64,000 bases of DNA from Paragemmobacter ruber (lineage in GTDB: Bacteria; Pseudomonadota; Alphaproteobacteria; Rhodobacterales; Rhodobacteraceae), in the NCBI RefSeq assembly GCF_009908315.1, contig NZ_JAAATW010000002.1:434001-498000 (forward strand), in the 5' to 3' direction. A program made the position numbers and the translations under genes. Shown piece by piece: positions 20,710 to 29,302 of this stretch; position 1 is the first letter of the stretch, and the number at the start of each line of letters is the position of its first letter. The notes under the pieces are model-generated. The model did no database searches and had not been told where the DNA came from. It was given only the letters and a program-made list of their open reading frames with translations.

Positions 20710-22883
20710 CGCCGCCGCTTGTTGCCGCCGCGCTGGCCGGCGCGGCCGGCGGTGGAGCGGCCGGAGGCCTTGACCGCGGCTTCGGCCGCCTCTTCCACCG
20801 CGGATTGGCGGGCGAGGGGATCGTCGGCGATGGCGAGTTCGACGGCCTCCAGACGCTTTACCTCATCCCGCAACCTTGCGGCTTCCTCGAATTCGAGGTT
20901 CTCGGCCGCCTTGCGCATCTGGGCGCGCAGGGCATCGAGATGGGCGGCGAGGTTGGAACCGACCATGGGTTTTTCCACCTTGGCCGTGACGCGGGCCATG
21001 TCGGTATCGCCCTGCCAGAGGCCCGCCAGCACGTCATCGACGTTCTTCTTGACGGTCTGGGGCGTGATGCCGTGCAGCGTGTTGTAGGCGATCTGCTTTT
21101 CGCGGCGGCGGTTGGTTTCGGCCATGGCGCGTTCCATGCTGCCGGTGATGCGGTCGGCATACATGATGACGCGGCCCTCGGCGTTGCGCGCGGCGCGGCC
21201 GATGGTCTGGATGAGCGAGGTTTCCGAGCGCAGGAAGCCTTCCTTGTCGGCGTCGAGGATGGCGACAAGGCCACATTCGGGAATGTCGAGCCCTTCGCGC
21301 AAGAGGTTGATGCCCACCAGCACATCGAAGGCGCCCAGCCGCAGGTCGCGCAGGATTTCGATGCGTTCGATCGTGTCGATATCGCTGTGCATGTAGCGGA
21401 TGCGGATGCCCTGTTCGTGGAAGTATTCGGTCAGGTCTTCGGCCATCCGCTTGGTCAGGGTGGTGACGAGCACGCGCAGGCCTTTCTGCGCCACGATGCG
21501 GATTTCGGAGAGGAGGTCATCCACCTGCATCTCGACGGGGCGGATCTCCACCTCGGGGTCGATCAGGCCGGTGGGGCGGATGACCTGTTCGGTGAAGACG
21601 CCGCCCGCCTGTTCCAGTTCCCATTTCGCGGGCGTGGCCGAGACGAAGATGGATTGGGGGCGCATGGCATCCCATTCCTCGAATTTCAGGGGGCGGTTGT
21701 CCATGCAGGAGGGCAGGCGGAAGCCGTGTTCGGCCAGCGTGAACTTGCGCCGGTAGTCGCCGCGATACATGCCGCCGATCTGGGGAACGGAGACGTGGGA
21801 TTCATCGGCGAAGACGATGGCATTGTCGGGGATGAATTCGAACAGCGTGGGCGGCGGTTCGCCCGGCGCGCGACCCGTGAGGTAGCGGGAGTAGTTTTCG
21901 ATCCCGTTGCAGGACCCCGTCGCTTCGAGCATTTCGAGATCGAATTGGGTGCGCTGTTCCAGGCGCTGCGCCTCGAGCAGTTTGCCTTCCTTCACCAATT
22001 GGTCGAGCCGCAGGGCAAGCTCGCCCTTGATGCCCTTGATGGCCTGCTGGATCGTGGGGCGGGGCGTGACGTAGTGGCTGTTGGCGTAGATGCGGATCTG
22101 TTTGAACGTGTCGGTCTTGGCGCCGGTGAGGGGGTCGAATTCGGTGATGGCCTCAAGCTCTTCGCCGAAGAAGGAGAAGCGCCAGGCCCGGTCTTCAAGG
22201 TGGGCGGGCCAGACCTCGAGACTGTCGCCGCGCACGCGGAAGGAGCCGCGGGCGAAGGCCTGATCGTTGCGGCGGTATTGCTGGGCCACGAGTTCGGCCA
22301 TGATCTGGCGCTGGTCATACATTTGGCCGGTGACAAGGTCCTGCGTCATGGCGGAATAGGTTTCCACCGAGCCGATGCCGTAGATGCAGGAGACGGAGGC
22401 CACGATGATCACGTCATCGCGTTCCAGAAGCGCCCGGGTGGCCGAGTGGCGCATCCGGTCGATCTGTTCGTTGATCTGGGATTCCTTCTCGATATAGGTG
22501 TCGGAGCGCGGGACATAGGCCTCGGGCTGGTAGTAGTCGTAGTAGGAAACGAAGTATTCCACCGCGTTGTCGGGGAAGAAGCCCTTGAATTCCCCGTATA
22601 ATTGCGCGGCAAGCGTCTTGTTGGGCGCAAGGATGATGGCCGGGCGCTGGGTTTCTTCGATGATCTTGGCCATGGTGAAGGTCTTGCCCGTGCCGGTGGC
22701 GCCCAAGAGCACCTGATCGCGTTCGCCCGACAGGACGCCCGAGGACAGTTCGGCAATCGCGGTGGGCTGGTCGCCCGCCGGTTGGAAGGGCGTGTTCAAG
22801 ACGAAGCGGCGGCCGCCTTCCAGCTTGGGCCGGGTCAGCACCTCGGGGCGGTCGGTCAGGGCGTTGGTGTTGTTGTGGGGCAT
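20706..22883 (-). CDS. uvrB: Excinuclease ABC subunit B
   Basis: DNA damage-recognition helicase of nucleotide excision repair; acts with UvrA and UvrC. The 725 aa protein carries Walker A GATGTGKT at residues 61-68, the beta-hairpin [12 protein letters not shown] near residue 125, helicase motifs DESH and QTIGRAARN, and the C-terminal UVR motif ([16 protein letters not shown] near residue 660). ATG 22883 gives GGAG eight bases upstream; another ATG at 22889 is in frame. A possible LexA site lies about 45 bp upstream. The tail is rich in Arg/Gly. Confidence 0.97.
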   Translation of the reverse strand: MPHNNTNALTDRPEVLTRPKLEGGRRFVLNTPFQPAGDQPTAIAELSSGVLSGERDQVLLGATGTGKTFTMAKIIEETQRPAIILAPNKTLAAQLYGEFKGFFPDNAVEYFVSYYDYYQPEAYVPRSDTYIEKESQINEQIDRMRHSATRALLERDDVIIVASVSCIYGIGSVETYSAMTQDLVTGQMYDQRQIMAELVAQQYRRNDQAFARGSFRVRGDSLEVWPAHLEDRAWRFSFFGEELEAITEFDPLTGAKTDTFKQIRIYANSHYVTPRPTIQQAIKGIKGELALRLDQLVKEGKLLEAQRLEQRTQFDLEMLEATGSCNGIENYSRYLTGRAPGEPPPTLFEFIPDNAIVFADESHVSVPQIGGMYRGDYRRKFTLAEHGFRLPSCMDNRPLKFEEWDAMRPQSIFVSATPAKWELEQAGGVFTEQVIRPTGLIDPEVEIRPVEMQVDDLLSEIRIVAQKGLRVLVTTLTKRMAEDLTEYFHEQGIRIRYMHSDIDTIERIEILRDLRLGAFDVLVGINLLREGLDIPECGLVAILDADKEGFLRSETSLIQTIGRAARNAEGRVIMYADRITGSMERAMAETNRRREKQIAYNTLHGITPQTVKKNVDDVLAGLWQGDTDMARVTAKVEKPMVGSNLAAHLDALRAQMRKAAENLEFEEAARLRDEVKRLEAVELAIADDPLARQSAVEEAAEAAVKASGRSTAGRAGQRGGNKRRR

Positions 22884-22927
22884 CTTCATCACTCCGCGGG
22901 TTGGGGCCGGGGAATCGGGTTCGGCGG

Positions 22928-22942
22928 GAACCGGGCCAGAGC
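22928..22942 (-). promoter_or_regulatory. Possible LexA (SOS) box for uvrB
   Basis: GAAC-CGGGCCA-GAGC read on the plus strand is one mismatch from the alphaproteobacterial LexA site GAACN7GAAC (GTTCN7GTTC). It lies 45 bp upstream of the uvrB start, where SOS control would be expected. A single mismatched site is weak evidence. Confidence 0.4.
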
Positions 22943-23115
22943 GCAGATTTGATCCGTTTTTGTTCCCCTGCAAGGCATCCCGGCCCGGTGCTGCCGATTA
23001 GTTTCGCAAGCGTGAAGAAAGCGGGATCAATTTTATGGGGTTTTTCGGAGAACCGTGCATCCTTTGGTTGCAAGGCCCGCGTCTTTGCGCGAAGATGATG
23101 AGGCGAGCAGCAGGG

Positions 23116-23172
23116 CTGTCGGCCGGTCGCACCACACCCCACCCACACTCCCCGTGACCGGCCGGCAGTTTT
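23116..23172 (+). terminator. Stand-alone terminator-like hairpin
   Basis: CTGTCGGCCGGTC (23116-23128) pairs with GACCGGCCGGCAG (23156-23168) through 13 bp with one G-T pair, around a 27-base pyrimidine-rich loop, and TTTT follows. It is about 105 bp upstream of the next gene and no plus-strand gene precedes it, so it may end a short RNA or act as a leader attenuator. Confidence 0.55.
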
Positions 23173-23273
23173 GATGCGAAGGCGATCAAGGCCGCGCGCC
23201 TGCGGGACAACCTGCCGCTTGCGTCGCGCGCGCAATTTCGCCAAAACACCCCTGCAGTTACAGGAGATCAGCC

Positions 23274-23585
23274 ATGCGCGCCCGCATCTATCAGCCCGCT
23301 CGCACCGCCATGCAGTCCGGCACGGCCAAGGCCAAGGGGTGGGTGCTGGAATTTGCCCCCGCCTCGGCCCGCGAGGTGGACCCGCTGATGGGATGGACGT
23401 CATCCACCGACACGCAGGCGCAGGTGAAGCTGCGGTTCGAGACGCGCGAGGCGGCAGTGGCCTATGCCACGGCGAAGGGGATCGCCTATGACGTGGTGGA
23501 GCCCAAGGCGCGCAAGCAGGTCATCCGCCCGCGCGGCTACGGCGAGAATTTCGCGACCGACCGGCGCGGGGCATGGACGCATTGA
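23274..23585 (+). CDS. Complex I accessory subunit, NDUFS4/ETC_C1 family
   Basis: A 103 aa protein matching the NDUFS4-like family (ETC complex I subunit conserved region) found in mitochondria and alphaproteobacteria. Visible family features are [16 protein letters not shown] at the start, W-x-[15 protein letters not shown], and [17 protein letters not shown] at the end. It sits on the matrix/cytoplasmic arm of NADH:quinone oxidoreductase. AGGAG lies six bases before the ATG. The nuo operon is not in the window. The GNAT gene follows 13 bp later. Confidence 0.9.
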   Translation: MRARIYQPARTAMQSGTAKAKGWVLEFAPASAREVDPLMGWTSSTDTQAQVKLRFETREAAVAYATAKGIAYDVVEPKARKQVIRPRGYGENFATDRRGAWTH

Positions 23586-23598
23586 CGGCAGGCCGCAG

Positions 23599-24060
23599 AT
23601 GGATGTGACCATCACCGAGGAAAGCCCGACAGGGGCGGACCTGCGGCTGCTGTTCGAACGGCACACGGCGGATATGCATGCCGACACGCCGCCCGAATCG
23701 ATCCACATGATGGATGCCTCTGCCTTGGCGATCCCGGAGGTGCGTTTTTTCGTGATGCGCGATGTGGGGATGCCGGTGGGGATGGGCGCGTTCAAGCGGA
23801 TCGACGCGGGCCATGCCGAGATCAAGTCGATGCATGTGCTGGCCGAGGTGCGGGGGCGCGGCCTGTCGCGCCGGATGCTGGACCATCTGATGGATGAGGC
23901 GCGGGTGATGGGCTATCGCCGCCTGAGCCTTGAGACGGGGGTGCAGCCCACCTTCATCGCGGCGCGCGCGCTTTATGCCAAGGCGGGGTTCGTGGAATGT
24001 GCGCCCTTTGAAGGGTATTGGGAGGATCCCAATTCCGTCTTCATGACGCGGATGCTCTAG
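23599..24060 (+). CDS. GNAT-family N-acetyltransferase
   Basis: A 153 aa acetyltransferase. The acetyl-CoA loop is EVRGRGLSRRMLDHLMDEA near residues 76-94, preceded by the beta-strand AEIKSMHVLAEV; the RALYAKAGFVECAPFEGYWEDP segment is like that of YhbS/PhnO-type enzymes, and the DPNSVFM end is common in this subgroup. Substrate unknown. It is 13 bp behind the NDUFS4-like gene and probably co-transcribed. The tRNA-Arg gene begins 60 bp after the stop. Confidence 0.85.
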   Translation: MDVTITEESPTGADLRLLFERHTADMHADTPPESIHMMDASALAIPEVRFFVMRDVGMPVGMGAFKRIDAGHAEIKSMHVLAEVRGRGLSRRMLDHLMDEARVMGYRRLSLETGVQPTFIAARALYAKAGFVECAPFEGYWEDPNSVFMTRML

Positions 24061-24119
24061 GCGCGTTGCGCGCTGTGACGTCTTGCCTGACGGGGCAAGC
24101 TCGGCCAAAAGGGGGCAAC

Positions 24120-24196
24120 GGTCCCGTAGCTCAGCTGGATAGAGCAGCCGCCTTCTAAGCGGCGGGTCGGGGGTTCGAGTCCTCCCGGGATCGCCA
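24120..24196 (+). tRNA. tRNA-Arg (anticodon TCT)
   Basis: A complete cloverleaf of 77 nt with encoded CCA. The acceptor GGTCCCG pairs with CGGGATC, the D arm is GCTC...GAGC, the anticodon stem GCCGC/GCGGC encloses CTTCTAA with anticodon TCT (reads AGA), and the T arm GGGGG-TTCGAGT-CCTCC is intact. An AT-richer unknown gene lies about 170 bp downstream. Confidence 0.97.
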
Positions 24197-24367
24197 GACT
24201 GTGTGCGTTATCGCAGGCTGCCCGCACGGCGCGGTGGTCAGACACTGGATCGGATGTCGGCCCGGTGTAGGGTTCCTGCGGGGCGACTGGACGGTGCGCC
24301 ATGGGCGAGCCAAGCGGCCTGTGCGGGCGCGAAGGTGCTGTGGCGCCCCTGCGGACGGAAGTCGGAC

Positions 24368-24775
24368 CTACTCCTCGACAAACAGGACAGAGATGGTCGC
24401 TACGGCCCTGTTGAGCGCTCCAGACACGTAGTCCGGCGCGTTGAGATCATAAACGGCGAGGGGTAACTTCTGCGCCTGCGTTACGCTTCGGTTCATGGAT
24501 CTTTCGTCGAAGAAGACGTAGCCGGGGTTCAAAACCTCTATCTCGGCGTCGGGCTCCAGAAACGTCACCTTCACATGGATCAGGTCGGTCACCAGAGAGA
24601 TCTGGTCTCCGATTGTGCACTTTCTTCGGTGGGCCGTCTCTTCCTGATCTGCCTCTATCAGGATCAGGCAGGTTCCGACGGCTTTGTTGACTGCATCACC
24701 AGCGACGACCGTGCCTGTCATTGCGCCAATGGCCAGAGCGGCCGCAGTTGCGCGTCTTGTCTCAGTCCGTCCCAT
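24368..24775 (-). CDS. Hypothetical protein of atypical composition beside tRNA-Arg
   Basis: A 135 aa protein I do not recognise. It opens with a charged stretch (MGRTETRR) and a hydrophobic segment (ATAAALAIGAMTGTVVAGDAV, about residues 9-29) that could be a signal or anchor, then a beta-rich part with IGDQISLVTDLIHVKVTFLEPDAEIEV and a C-terminal half with LNAPDYVSGALNRAVATISVLFVEE. Base composition is clearly lower in GC than its neighbours. The longer frame to 24874 overlaps the neighbouring cupin gene and is not preferred. Next to a tRNA gene, this could be a leftover of integrated DNA. Confidence 0.5.
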   Translation of the reverse strand: MGRTETRRATAAALAIGAMTGTVVAGDAVNKAVGTCLILIEADQEETAHRRKCTIGDQISLVTDLIHVKVTFLEPDAEIEVLNPGYVFFDERSMNRSVTQAQKLPLAVYDLNAPDYVSGALNRAVATISVLFVEE

Positions 24776-24822
24776 CCTGCCTCTGCGGTTGTGGCCCGTT
24801 GTTCCCGCGCCTGTGACTGGTG

Positions 24823-25179
24823 TCACTTCAGCTTGATGCAGAAATGCTTGCGCACCGGCTTTTCGATCTTCCATGTCCCGGCGAAGCCCGGTTCGACCAC
24901 GAAACCGTCGCCGGGGTGCAGGGTGACGGGGGCGGCGCCGTCGGGGGTGATGGTGATCTGGCCGTCGATCAGGTGGACGAATTCATAGAATTTGTAGGTG
25001 GCGTGCCATGTGCCGGGCGTCGCCTCCCACGTGCCGCTGATGACGCTGCCGTCGAGCGAGGTGTGCTGCACCCATGTCTTCATGCTGGGGTGGCCTTCGA
25101 CCTTTACCCAGCCGTCGAGATCGGTGGTCAGGGGTTCGGGGCCGGGGGGCGGGAAGCGGAAGACCATGTCGGCGGGCAT
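24823..25179 (-). CDS. Cupin-domain protein (DUF861-like)
   Basis: A 118 aa single-domain cupin. The two cupin boxes are recognisable: TWHATYKFYEFVHLIDGQITITPDG and LHPGDGFVVEPGFAGTWKIEKPVRKHF. It resembles the DUF861/EutQ-like family with the 'G.W......E...vl.G.v.i....G...l.pGD.fviP.G..g.W.....v.K.f' pattern. ATG 25179 leaves GGAG just upstream; the longer frame is poorly conserved in composition. Ligand unknown. Confidence 0.8.
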   Translation of the reverse strand: MPADMVFRFPPPGPEPLTTDLDGWVKVEGHPSMKTWVQHTSLDGSVISGTWEATPGTWHATYKFYEFVHLIDGQITITPDGAAPVTLHPGDGFVVEPGFAGTWKIEKPVRKHFCIKLK

Positions 25180-25314
25180 CGGGGCGCTCCTGATGTGGGT
25201 TTTGACCTTGGTAGGGGTTGGCCGGGGGGCTGGCAAGCGGGATGCGGGGGGATGGGGGTTGTGCGGGGCGGTCTGTCGGGTAAGTCAGGGGTATAGGCGA
25301 AAGGGAGTGGGCGC

Positions 25315-25890
25315 ATGGTGGCGATGCGGCAGGCGGTGGCGGCGGATGCGGAGCATCTGGTGCGGTTCATCAATATGGCGGCAGATGATCTACCGCTGCA
25401 TTTCTGGAAGCGGTCGGTCGGGCCGGAGGGTGACCCCTGGGCCTATGGGCACGAGCGGGCGGCGCGCGAGACGGGGGGGTTTTCCTATCGCAACGCCTGG
25501 CTGGCCGAGGTGGATGGCGCGGTGGCGGCCTGTCTTTTGGGCTATCCGGCGGAGGATGCGCCTGCGCCGATAGACCCGGATACCCCGCCGATCTTCATGC
25601 CGCTTCTGGAATTGGAGGCGCTGGCGCCGGGGTCGTGGTATCTGAACGTGCTGGCGACCTATGCGGCGTTCCGGGGGCGGGGCTGCGGGTCGGCCCTTCT
25701 GGCCAAGGCCGAAGAGGTGACGCGCGGGATCGGGCGCCGGACGGTCAGTCTGATCGCGGCGGATACGCATCTGGATGCGCTGCGGCTCTATCAGGCGAAG
25801 GGCTACCGCGAGGTCGCACGGCGCCCGGTCGTCAAGGACGACTGGGCAGTGGCGGCAGATGAGTGGATCCTGTTCGTCAAGGAGATCTGA
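25315..25890 (+). CDS. GNAT-family N-acetyltransferase
   Basis: A 191 aa acetyltransferase. It has the standard fold: beta4 strand SWYLNVLATYAAFRGRGCGSALLAKAEEV near residues 104-132 (acetyl-CoA loop RGRGCGSA), then THLDALRLYQAKGYREVARRPVVKDDW. The long insert between residues 40 and 100 (Ala/Pro-rich) is somewhat unusual. Substrate unknown. It is divergent from the cupin gene and followed by a hairpin at 25899-25920. Confidence 0.85.
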   Translation: MVAMRQAVAADAEHLVRFINMAADDLPLHFWKRSVGPEGDPWAYGHERAARETGGFSYRNAWLAEVDGAVAACLLGYPAEDAPAPIDPDTPPIFMPLLELEALAPGSWYLNVLATYAAFRGRGCGSALLAKAEEVTRGIGRRTVSLIAADTHLDALRLYQAKGYREVARRPVVKDDWAVAADEWILFVKEI

Positions 25891-25898
25891 GGGGGGTC

Positions 25899-25920
25899 GC
25901 GGGGGGCGGATGCCCCCCGC
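25899..25920. terminator. Two-way terminator hairpin
   Basis: GCGGGGGGC-GGAT-GCCCCCCGC, a perfect 9-bp stem with a four-base loop, lies between the convergent GNAT and dehydratase genes. Confidence 0.7.
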
Positions 25921-25926
25921 GCGCGG

Positions 25927-27174
25927 TCAGGTCTTGTGCGGCAGGGTCGAGGGGGCGCCGCCTTCGAAGCGGTTGCCGTGGCGATAGTCGCAGGGTGCCT
26001 CCTGCATCTGCAGGTGCAGGCCCGTGCCGGTGAAGGGGTGGGCGCGGGCGACGTCCTCGTCAAACTCGATCCCCAGACCGGGGGCTTCGGGCGGCAGGAT
26101 GTAGCCGTCTTCCCATTTGATCGAGTTGCGGATGAGTTTCAGGTGGAAGGTGCCGCCGGTTTCGATCGTCTCGGCGATCAGGAGGTTGGGGATGGAGGCC
26201 GCGAAATGCACGTTTGCCGCCCATTCCACCGGGCCTGCGTAGAGATGCGGCGCCATCTCGGCGTTGAAAATCTCAGCCATGGCGGCGATTTTCTTCGCCT
26301 CCCATATGCCGCCCACGCGGCCCAGCGCCGGTTGCAGGATCTTGACCCCGCCCGCGCGCAGGAGCGTGCCGAATTCGTATTTGGTGGTCAGGCGTTCGCC
26401 GGTGGCCAGTGGCACGCGCACGGATTTTGCCACCTCGGCGAATTCCAGGAGGTTGTCGGGGGGGATCGGCTCTTCGTACCAGAGCGGGTTGTAGGGTTCG
26501 AGTTCGCGCCCCATGCGGATGGCGCCCGGGGTGGTGAACTGGCCATGGGTGCCGAAGAGCAGGTCAGCGCGATCCCCAACCGCCTCGCGGATCGCCTTGC
26601 AGAAGGCGACAGAGCGGCTGATGTCGGACATGGCGGGTTCATGGCCGCCGCGGATGGTGTAGGGGCCGGCGGGATCGAACTTCACCGCCGTGAAGCCCAT
26701 GTTCACGAAGCGCAGCGCGGCCTCGGCGGCGGCGTCCGGGTCCACCCAGAATTCGGCGCTCTCCTTGCCCGGTTCGGGGTAGAGATAGGTATAGCTGCGG
26801 ATGCGGTCGTTCATCTTGCCGCCCAGAAGCGCATAGACGGGGCGGTTCAGCGCCTTGCCGAGGATATCCCAGCAGGCGATCTCCAGCCCTGCGAAGGCGC
26901 CCATCACGGTGGGATCGGGGCGTTGGGTGAAGCCTGCGGAATAGGCGCGGCGGAACATCAGTTCGATGTTTTCGGGATTTTCGCCCTGCATGTGGCGGGA
27001 GAACACATCCTCGATCACCGCCTTCATCGCGGTGGGGCCGACGGTGGAGGCGTAACATTCGCCGTAACCCACGATGCCAGTGTCGGTGGTGAGTTTGGGG
27101 AAGATCCAGTAGCGCCCGCCCCAGCCCGGGAAGGGCGGGGCCACGACGAAGATTTCGAGATCCTTGAGCTTCAT
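25927..27174 (-). CDS. Mandelate racemase/muconate lactonizing family dehydratase
   Basis: A 415 aa enolase-superfamily enzyme. The N-terminal capping domain (1 to about 125) is followed by the barrel with AVKFDPAG near residue 175, a D-x-x-F-G-THGQFT segment, WYEEPIPPDNL near residue 250, ATGERLTTKYEF and the H-containing end APHLYAGPVEWAANVHFAAS. The pattern fits D-galactonate/galactarate-type sugar-acid dehydratases of MR family II; the exact sugar acid is not visible. The open frame continues upstream to 28374, but that part is antisense-frame read-through of the MFS gene. No transporter or sugar kinase partner is adjacent. Confidence 0.85.
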   Translation of the reverse strand: MKLKDLEIFVVAPPFPGWGGRYWIFPKLTTDTGIVGYGECYASTVGPTAMKAVIEDVFSRHMQGENPENIELMFRRAYSAGFTQRPDPTVMGAFAGLEIACWDILGKALNRPVYALLGGKMNDRIRSYTYLYPEPGKESAEFWVDPDAAAEAALRFVNMGFTAVKFDPAGPYTIRGGHEPAMSDISRSVAFCKAIREAVGDRADLLFGTHGQFTTPGAIRMGRELEPYNPLWYEEPIPPDNLLEFAEVAKSVRVPLATGERLTTKYEFGTLLRAGGVKILQPALGRVGGIWEAKKIAAMAEIFNAEMAPHLYAGPVEWAANVHFAASIPNLLIAETIETGGTFHLKLIRNSIKWEDGYILPPEAPGLGIEFDEDVARAHPFTGTGLHLQMQEAPCDYRHGNRFEGGAPSTLPHKT

Positions 27175-27206
27175 GGTTGGCCTCCCGTCTTGTGGAGCGG
27201 TTGGAC

Positions 27207-27225
27207 TGGGGGTTTTGCACCCCCA
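27207..27225. terminator. Hairpin after the Tet-like MFS gene
   Basis: TGGGGGT-TTTGC-ACCCCCA, a perfect 7-bp stem, lies between the MFS stop and the dehydratase start (both minus strand). It is joined to a copy of the dispersed element (27236-27257). Confidence 0.55.
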
Positions 27226-27235
27226 GACCCCCGCA

Positions 27236-27257
27236 GGGTATTTTCGCCAAGATGAAG
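27236..27257 (+). repeat. Dispersed CCAAGATGAAG element, copy 3
   Basis: GGGTATTTTCG followed by CCAAGATGAAG, preceded by the CCCCCAGACCCCCGCA flank. Confidence 0.85.
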
Positions 27258-27305
27258 GGGGCAGAGGCAGGGGGCGCGGGGGTTTGCGACCTGATCGTGA
27301 CGGTT

Positions 27306-28517
27306 TCAGGCCTTGGCTTTGCCTGTGACGTGCAGGATCAGGCAGAGGAGCATCAAGGTGGAGGCAAAGAGGAAGGGCGCGCCGGGTGAGAAGACGGGCG
27401 CGCCGGGAGTGGTGAAATAGGCGAAGGTGGTGGTCATCAGGAGGGGAGAGGTGATCATCGCGATGGCGTTGAGCGAGGCGAGGACTCCCTGGAGTTCGCC
27501 TTGTGCATCGGCGGGGGCGGCGCGGCTGGCCAGCGCCTGCAGGGCCGGGGTGACGACACCGCCCAGCGCGGTGAGGGGCGTGATGATCAGGGCGTGCGCG
27601 CCCTGGGTGACAAGGCCGAGGGCGGCCAGCGTCGTGACATCCACCCACATGCCGTAATGCACCGCGCGATGTTCGCCGAAGCGCTTGATGAGCGGACCCA
27701 CCAGCAGGGCCTGACCGGCGGCGAAGCTGATCCCGTAGAGCGCGAGCGAGACGCCCACCATCGTGCTGTCCCAGCCGAAGCGGGCCTGTCCGTAATAGGC
27801 CCAGATCGCGGGATAGACGTTCATCGCGATGCCGAGGATGAGGAAGCAGGTGAGCACCCGTTTCAGGCCCGGCAGTTTCGACACGGCCCGCAGCGCGCCC
27901 AGCGGGTTGGCGCGGGCGAGGCTGAAGGGGCGGCGGGTGGCATCGGTCACGGTTTCGGGCAGGACGAACCAGCCGAAGATCATGTTGGCCAGCGCCAGCG
28001 CGGCGGCGGCGTAGAAGGGGGCGTGCAGGTCGATGGCGGCGAGGAGGCCGCCCACCAGCGGGCCTGCGACGAAGCCTACCCCGAAGCAGGCGCCGATCAG
28101 GCCGAAGCGCGCGCCGCGCCGTTCGGGCGGCGTGATGTCGGCGATATAGGCGGTGGCGGTGGAATAGGTGGCCGCCGTGATGCCCGCCACGATGCGCGCG
28201 ATCAGGAGGAGCCAGATCGTGGGTGCCATCGCCATGACGAGGTAATCGAGCGCCATCACGAGGAGCGAGATCAACAGGATGGGCCGCCGCCCGTAGCGAT
28301 CGGAGAGCGAGCCGATGACGGGGCCGAAGAGGAACTGCATCACCGCGTAGGAGGTGGACAGGACCCCGCCCCAAAGGGCGGCCTGCGAGAGCGAGCCGCC
28401 GGTCACGCTTTCGATCAGGTCGGGCATCACCGGGAAGATCAGGCCGATGCCGATGGCGTCGATGGTGATGGTGATCAGGATGAAGGCGAGGGCGAGTTTT
28501 TCGCGGCGGTCTGACAT
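27306..28517 (-). CDS. TCR/Tet-family MFS efflux transporter
   Basis: A 403 aa inner-membrane pump with about 12 helices, the length of TetA-type transporters. Motif A is GSLSDRYGRRPIL near residues 64-76, motif C-like 'GFVAGPLVGG' lies in helix 5 and a short TetA-like signature PVMPDLIESV is near residue 30. It should exchange an amphiphilic compound for protons. Tetracycline itself is a guess from family. ATG 28517 is chosen because the longer open frame is Pro/Arg-rich read-through of the next gene. Confidence 0.85.
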   Translation of the reverse strand: MSDRREKLALAFILITITIDAIGIGLIFPVMPDLIESVTGGSLSQAALWGGVLSTSYAVMQFLFGPVIGSLSDRYGRRPILLISLLVMALDYLVMAMAPTIWLLLIARIVAGITAATYSTATAYIADITPPERRGARFGLIGACFGVGFVAGPLVGGLLAAIDLHAPFYAAAALALANMIFGWFVLPETVTDATRRPFSLARANPLGALRAVSKLPGLKRVLTCFLILGIAMNVYPAIWAYYGQARFGWDSTMVGVSLALYGISFAAGQALLVGPLIKRFGEHRAVHYGMWVDVTTLAALGLVTQGAHALIITPLTALGGVVTPALQALASRAAPADAQGELQGVLASLNAIAMITSPLLMTTTFAYFTTPGAPVFSPGAPFLFASTLMLLCLILHVTGKAKA

Positions 28518-28573
28518 CGGGCGTCCCTGTGGCGCCCGGGGGGATGTGGGGCGCCGGGGCAGGCTAGCCTGTG

Positions 28574-29302
28574 TCAGCTTTGGTTGACAGAGGGGTGATG
28601 CGCGATTTCGTCGATCATCCGGGCCAGCGCGTCGGGGGCCGCAAAGAAGGGCGAGTGCGAGGTGGGCAGCGCGTGGATCCGGGCGGCGGGCAGGGCGGCG
28701 GCCATGGTCGCCTGATAGGCGGGGGGGATGGCGCGGTCTTCGGTGCAGCGGATGTAGAAGCGGGGGCGGCTTTCGGCGCGCGCGGTGTCGGGGAGCGGGG
28801 TTTCCTGCGGGAGGATCGGCTGGGGGCAGAGGCGGGCGCGGGCCAGTGCCACGTCTTCGGGCGGGCAGTCGTGGTAGAAGAGCGCGGGCGCGAGATCGGG
28901 ATCGAAGGTGAAGGTGGTGCGCGTCGCGTCGATGCGGAAGGCGCCCGCGAGGGGCTGGCTGGGGCCGGCCTTGCGCATCTGGGCCAGCGTCTGGCCGGGC
29001 TGGGGGAGGTAGGCGCAGAGGTAGACCAGCGCGGCGATTCGGTCGGGGGCGGCCTGCGCGGCGGCGGTGATGGGAAAGCCGCCCATGCTGTGGCCCACAA
29101 GGATCGTGGGGCCGGTCGTCGCAGCGAGGATGGCGCGGGCGTAGAGGTCGAGCGTGACATCGGCGGCGGGGGTGCGGTCGGCGCCGTTCCCCGGCAGGTC
29201 GATGGCGCGGGCGCGGTGGCCGAGGGCGGCCAGCGCGGGCAGGACGCGGTGCCAGCACCATGCGCCATGGGCCGCGCCGTGGATGAGCAGGATGTCAGAC
29301 AT
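28574..29302 (-). CDS. Alpha/beta-fold hydrolase (methylesterase/HNL-like)
   Basis: A 242 aa hydrolase beginning ILLIHGAAHGAWCWHRVLPALAALGH, the pattern of plant methylesterase/hydroxynitrile-lyase-like hydrolases and bacterial EstC. The nucleophile is in GHSMGG near residue 72, the acid is probably in IRCTEDRAIP near residue 195, and the catalytic His is in TSHSPFF near residue 217. The start overlaps the end of the next gene (29295-29302), so the two are translated as a pair. Substrate unknown. Confidence 0.82.
   Translation of the reverse strand: MSDILLIHGAAHGAWCWHRVLPALAALGHRARAIDLPGNGADRTPAADVTLDLYARAILAATTGPTILVGHSMGGFPITAAAQAAPDRIAALVYLCAYLPQPGQTLAQMRKAGPSQPLAGAFRIDATRTTFTFDPDLAPALFYHDCPPEDVALARARLCPQPILPQETPLPDTARAESRPRFYIRCTEDRAIPPAYQATMAAALPAARIHALPTSHSPFFAAPDALARMIDEIAHHPSVNQS

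Larger units (their letters stand above)
22884..23273. other. Intergenic region between uvrB and the NDUFS4-like gene
   Basis: A 390 bp gap. It holds the uvrB promoter side with a possible LexA site (22928-22942) and a stand-alone hairpin plus T-run (23116-23172), but no convincing protein gene. A small RNA ending at the hairpin is possible. Confidence 0.5.

Noticed and set aside
20805-22601. A 598-codon open frame on the plus strand opposite uvrB
   Set aside because: Antisense to a clear UvrB gene; composition is that of the reverse complement of a GC-rich gene, with no motif of its own.
24368-24874. The longer start at 24874 for the gene beside tRNA-Arg
   Set aside because: It overlaps the end of the cupin gene and puts a charged stretch before the hydrophobic segment; ATG 24775 has a better context.
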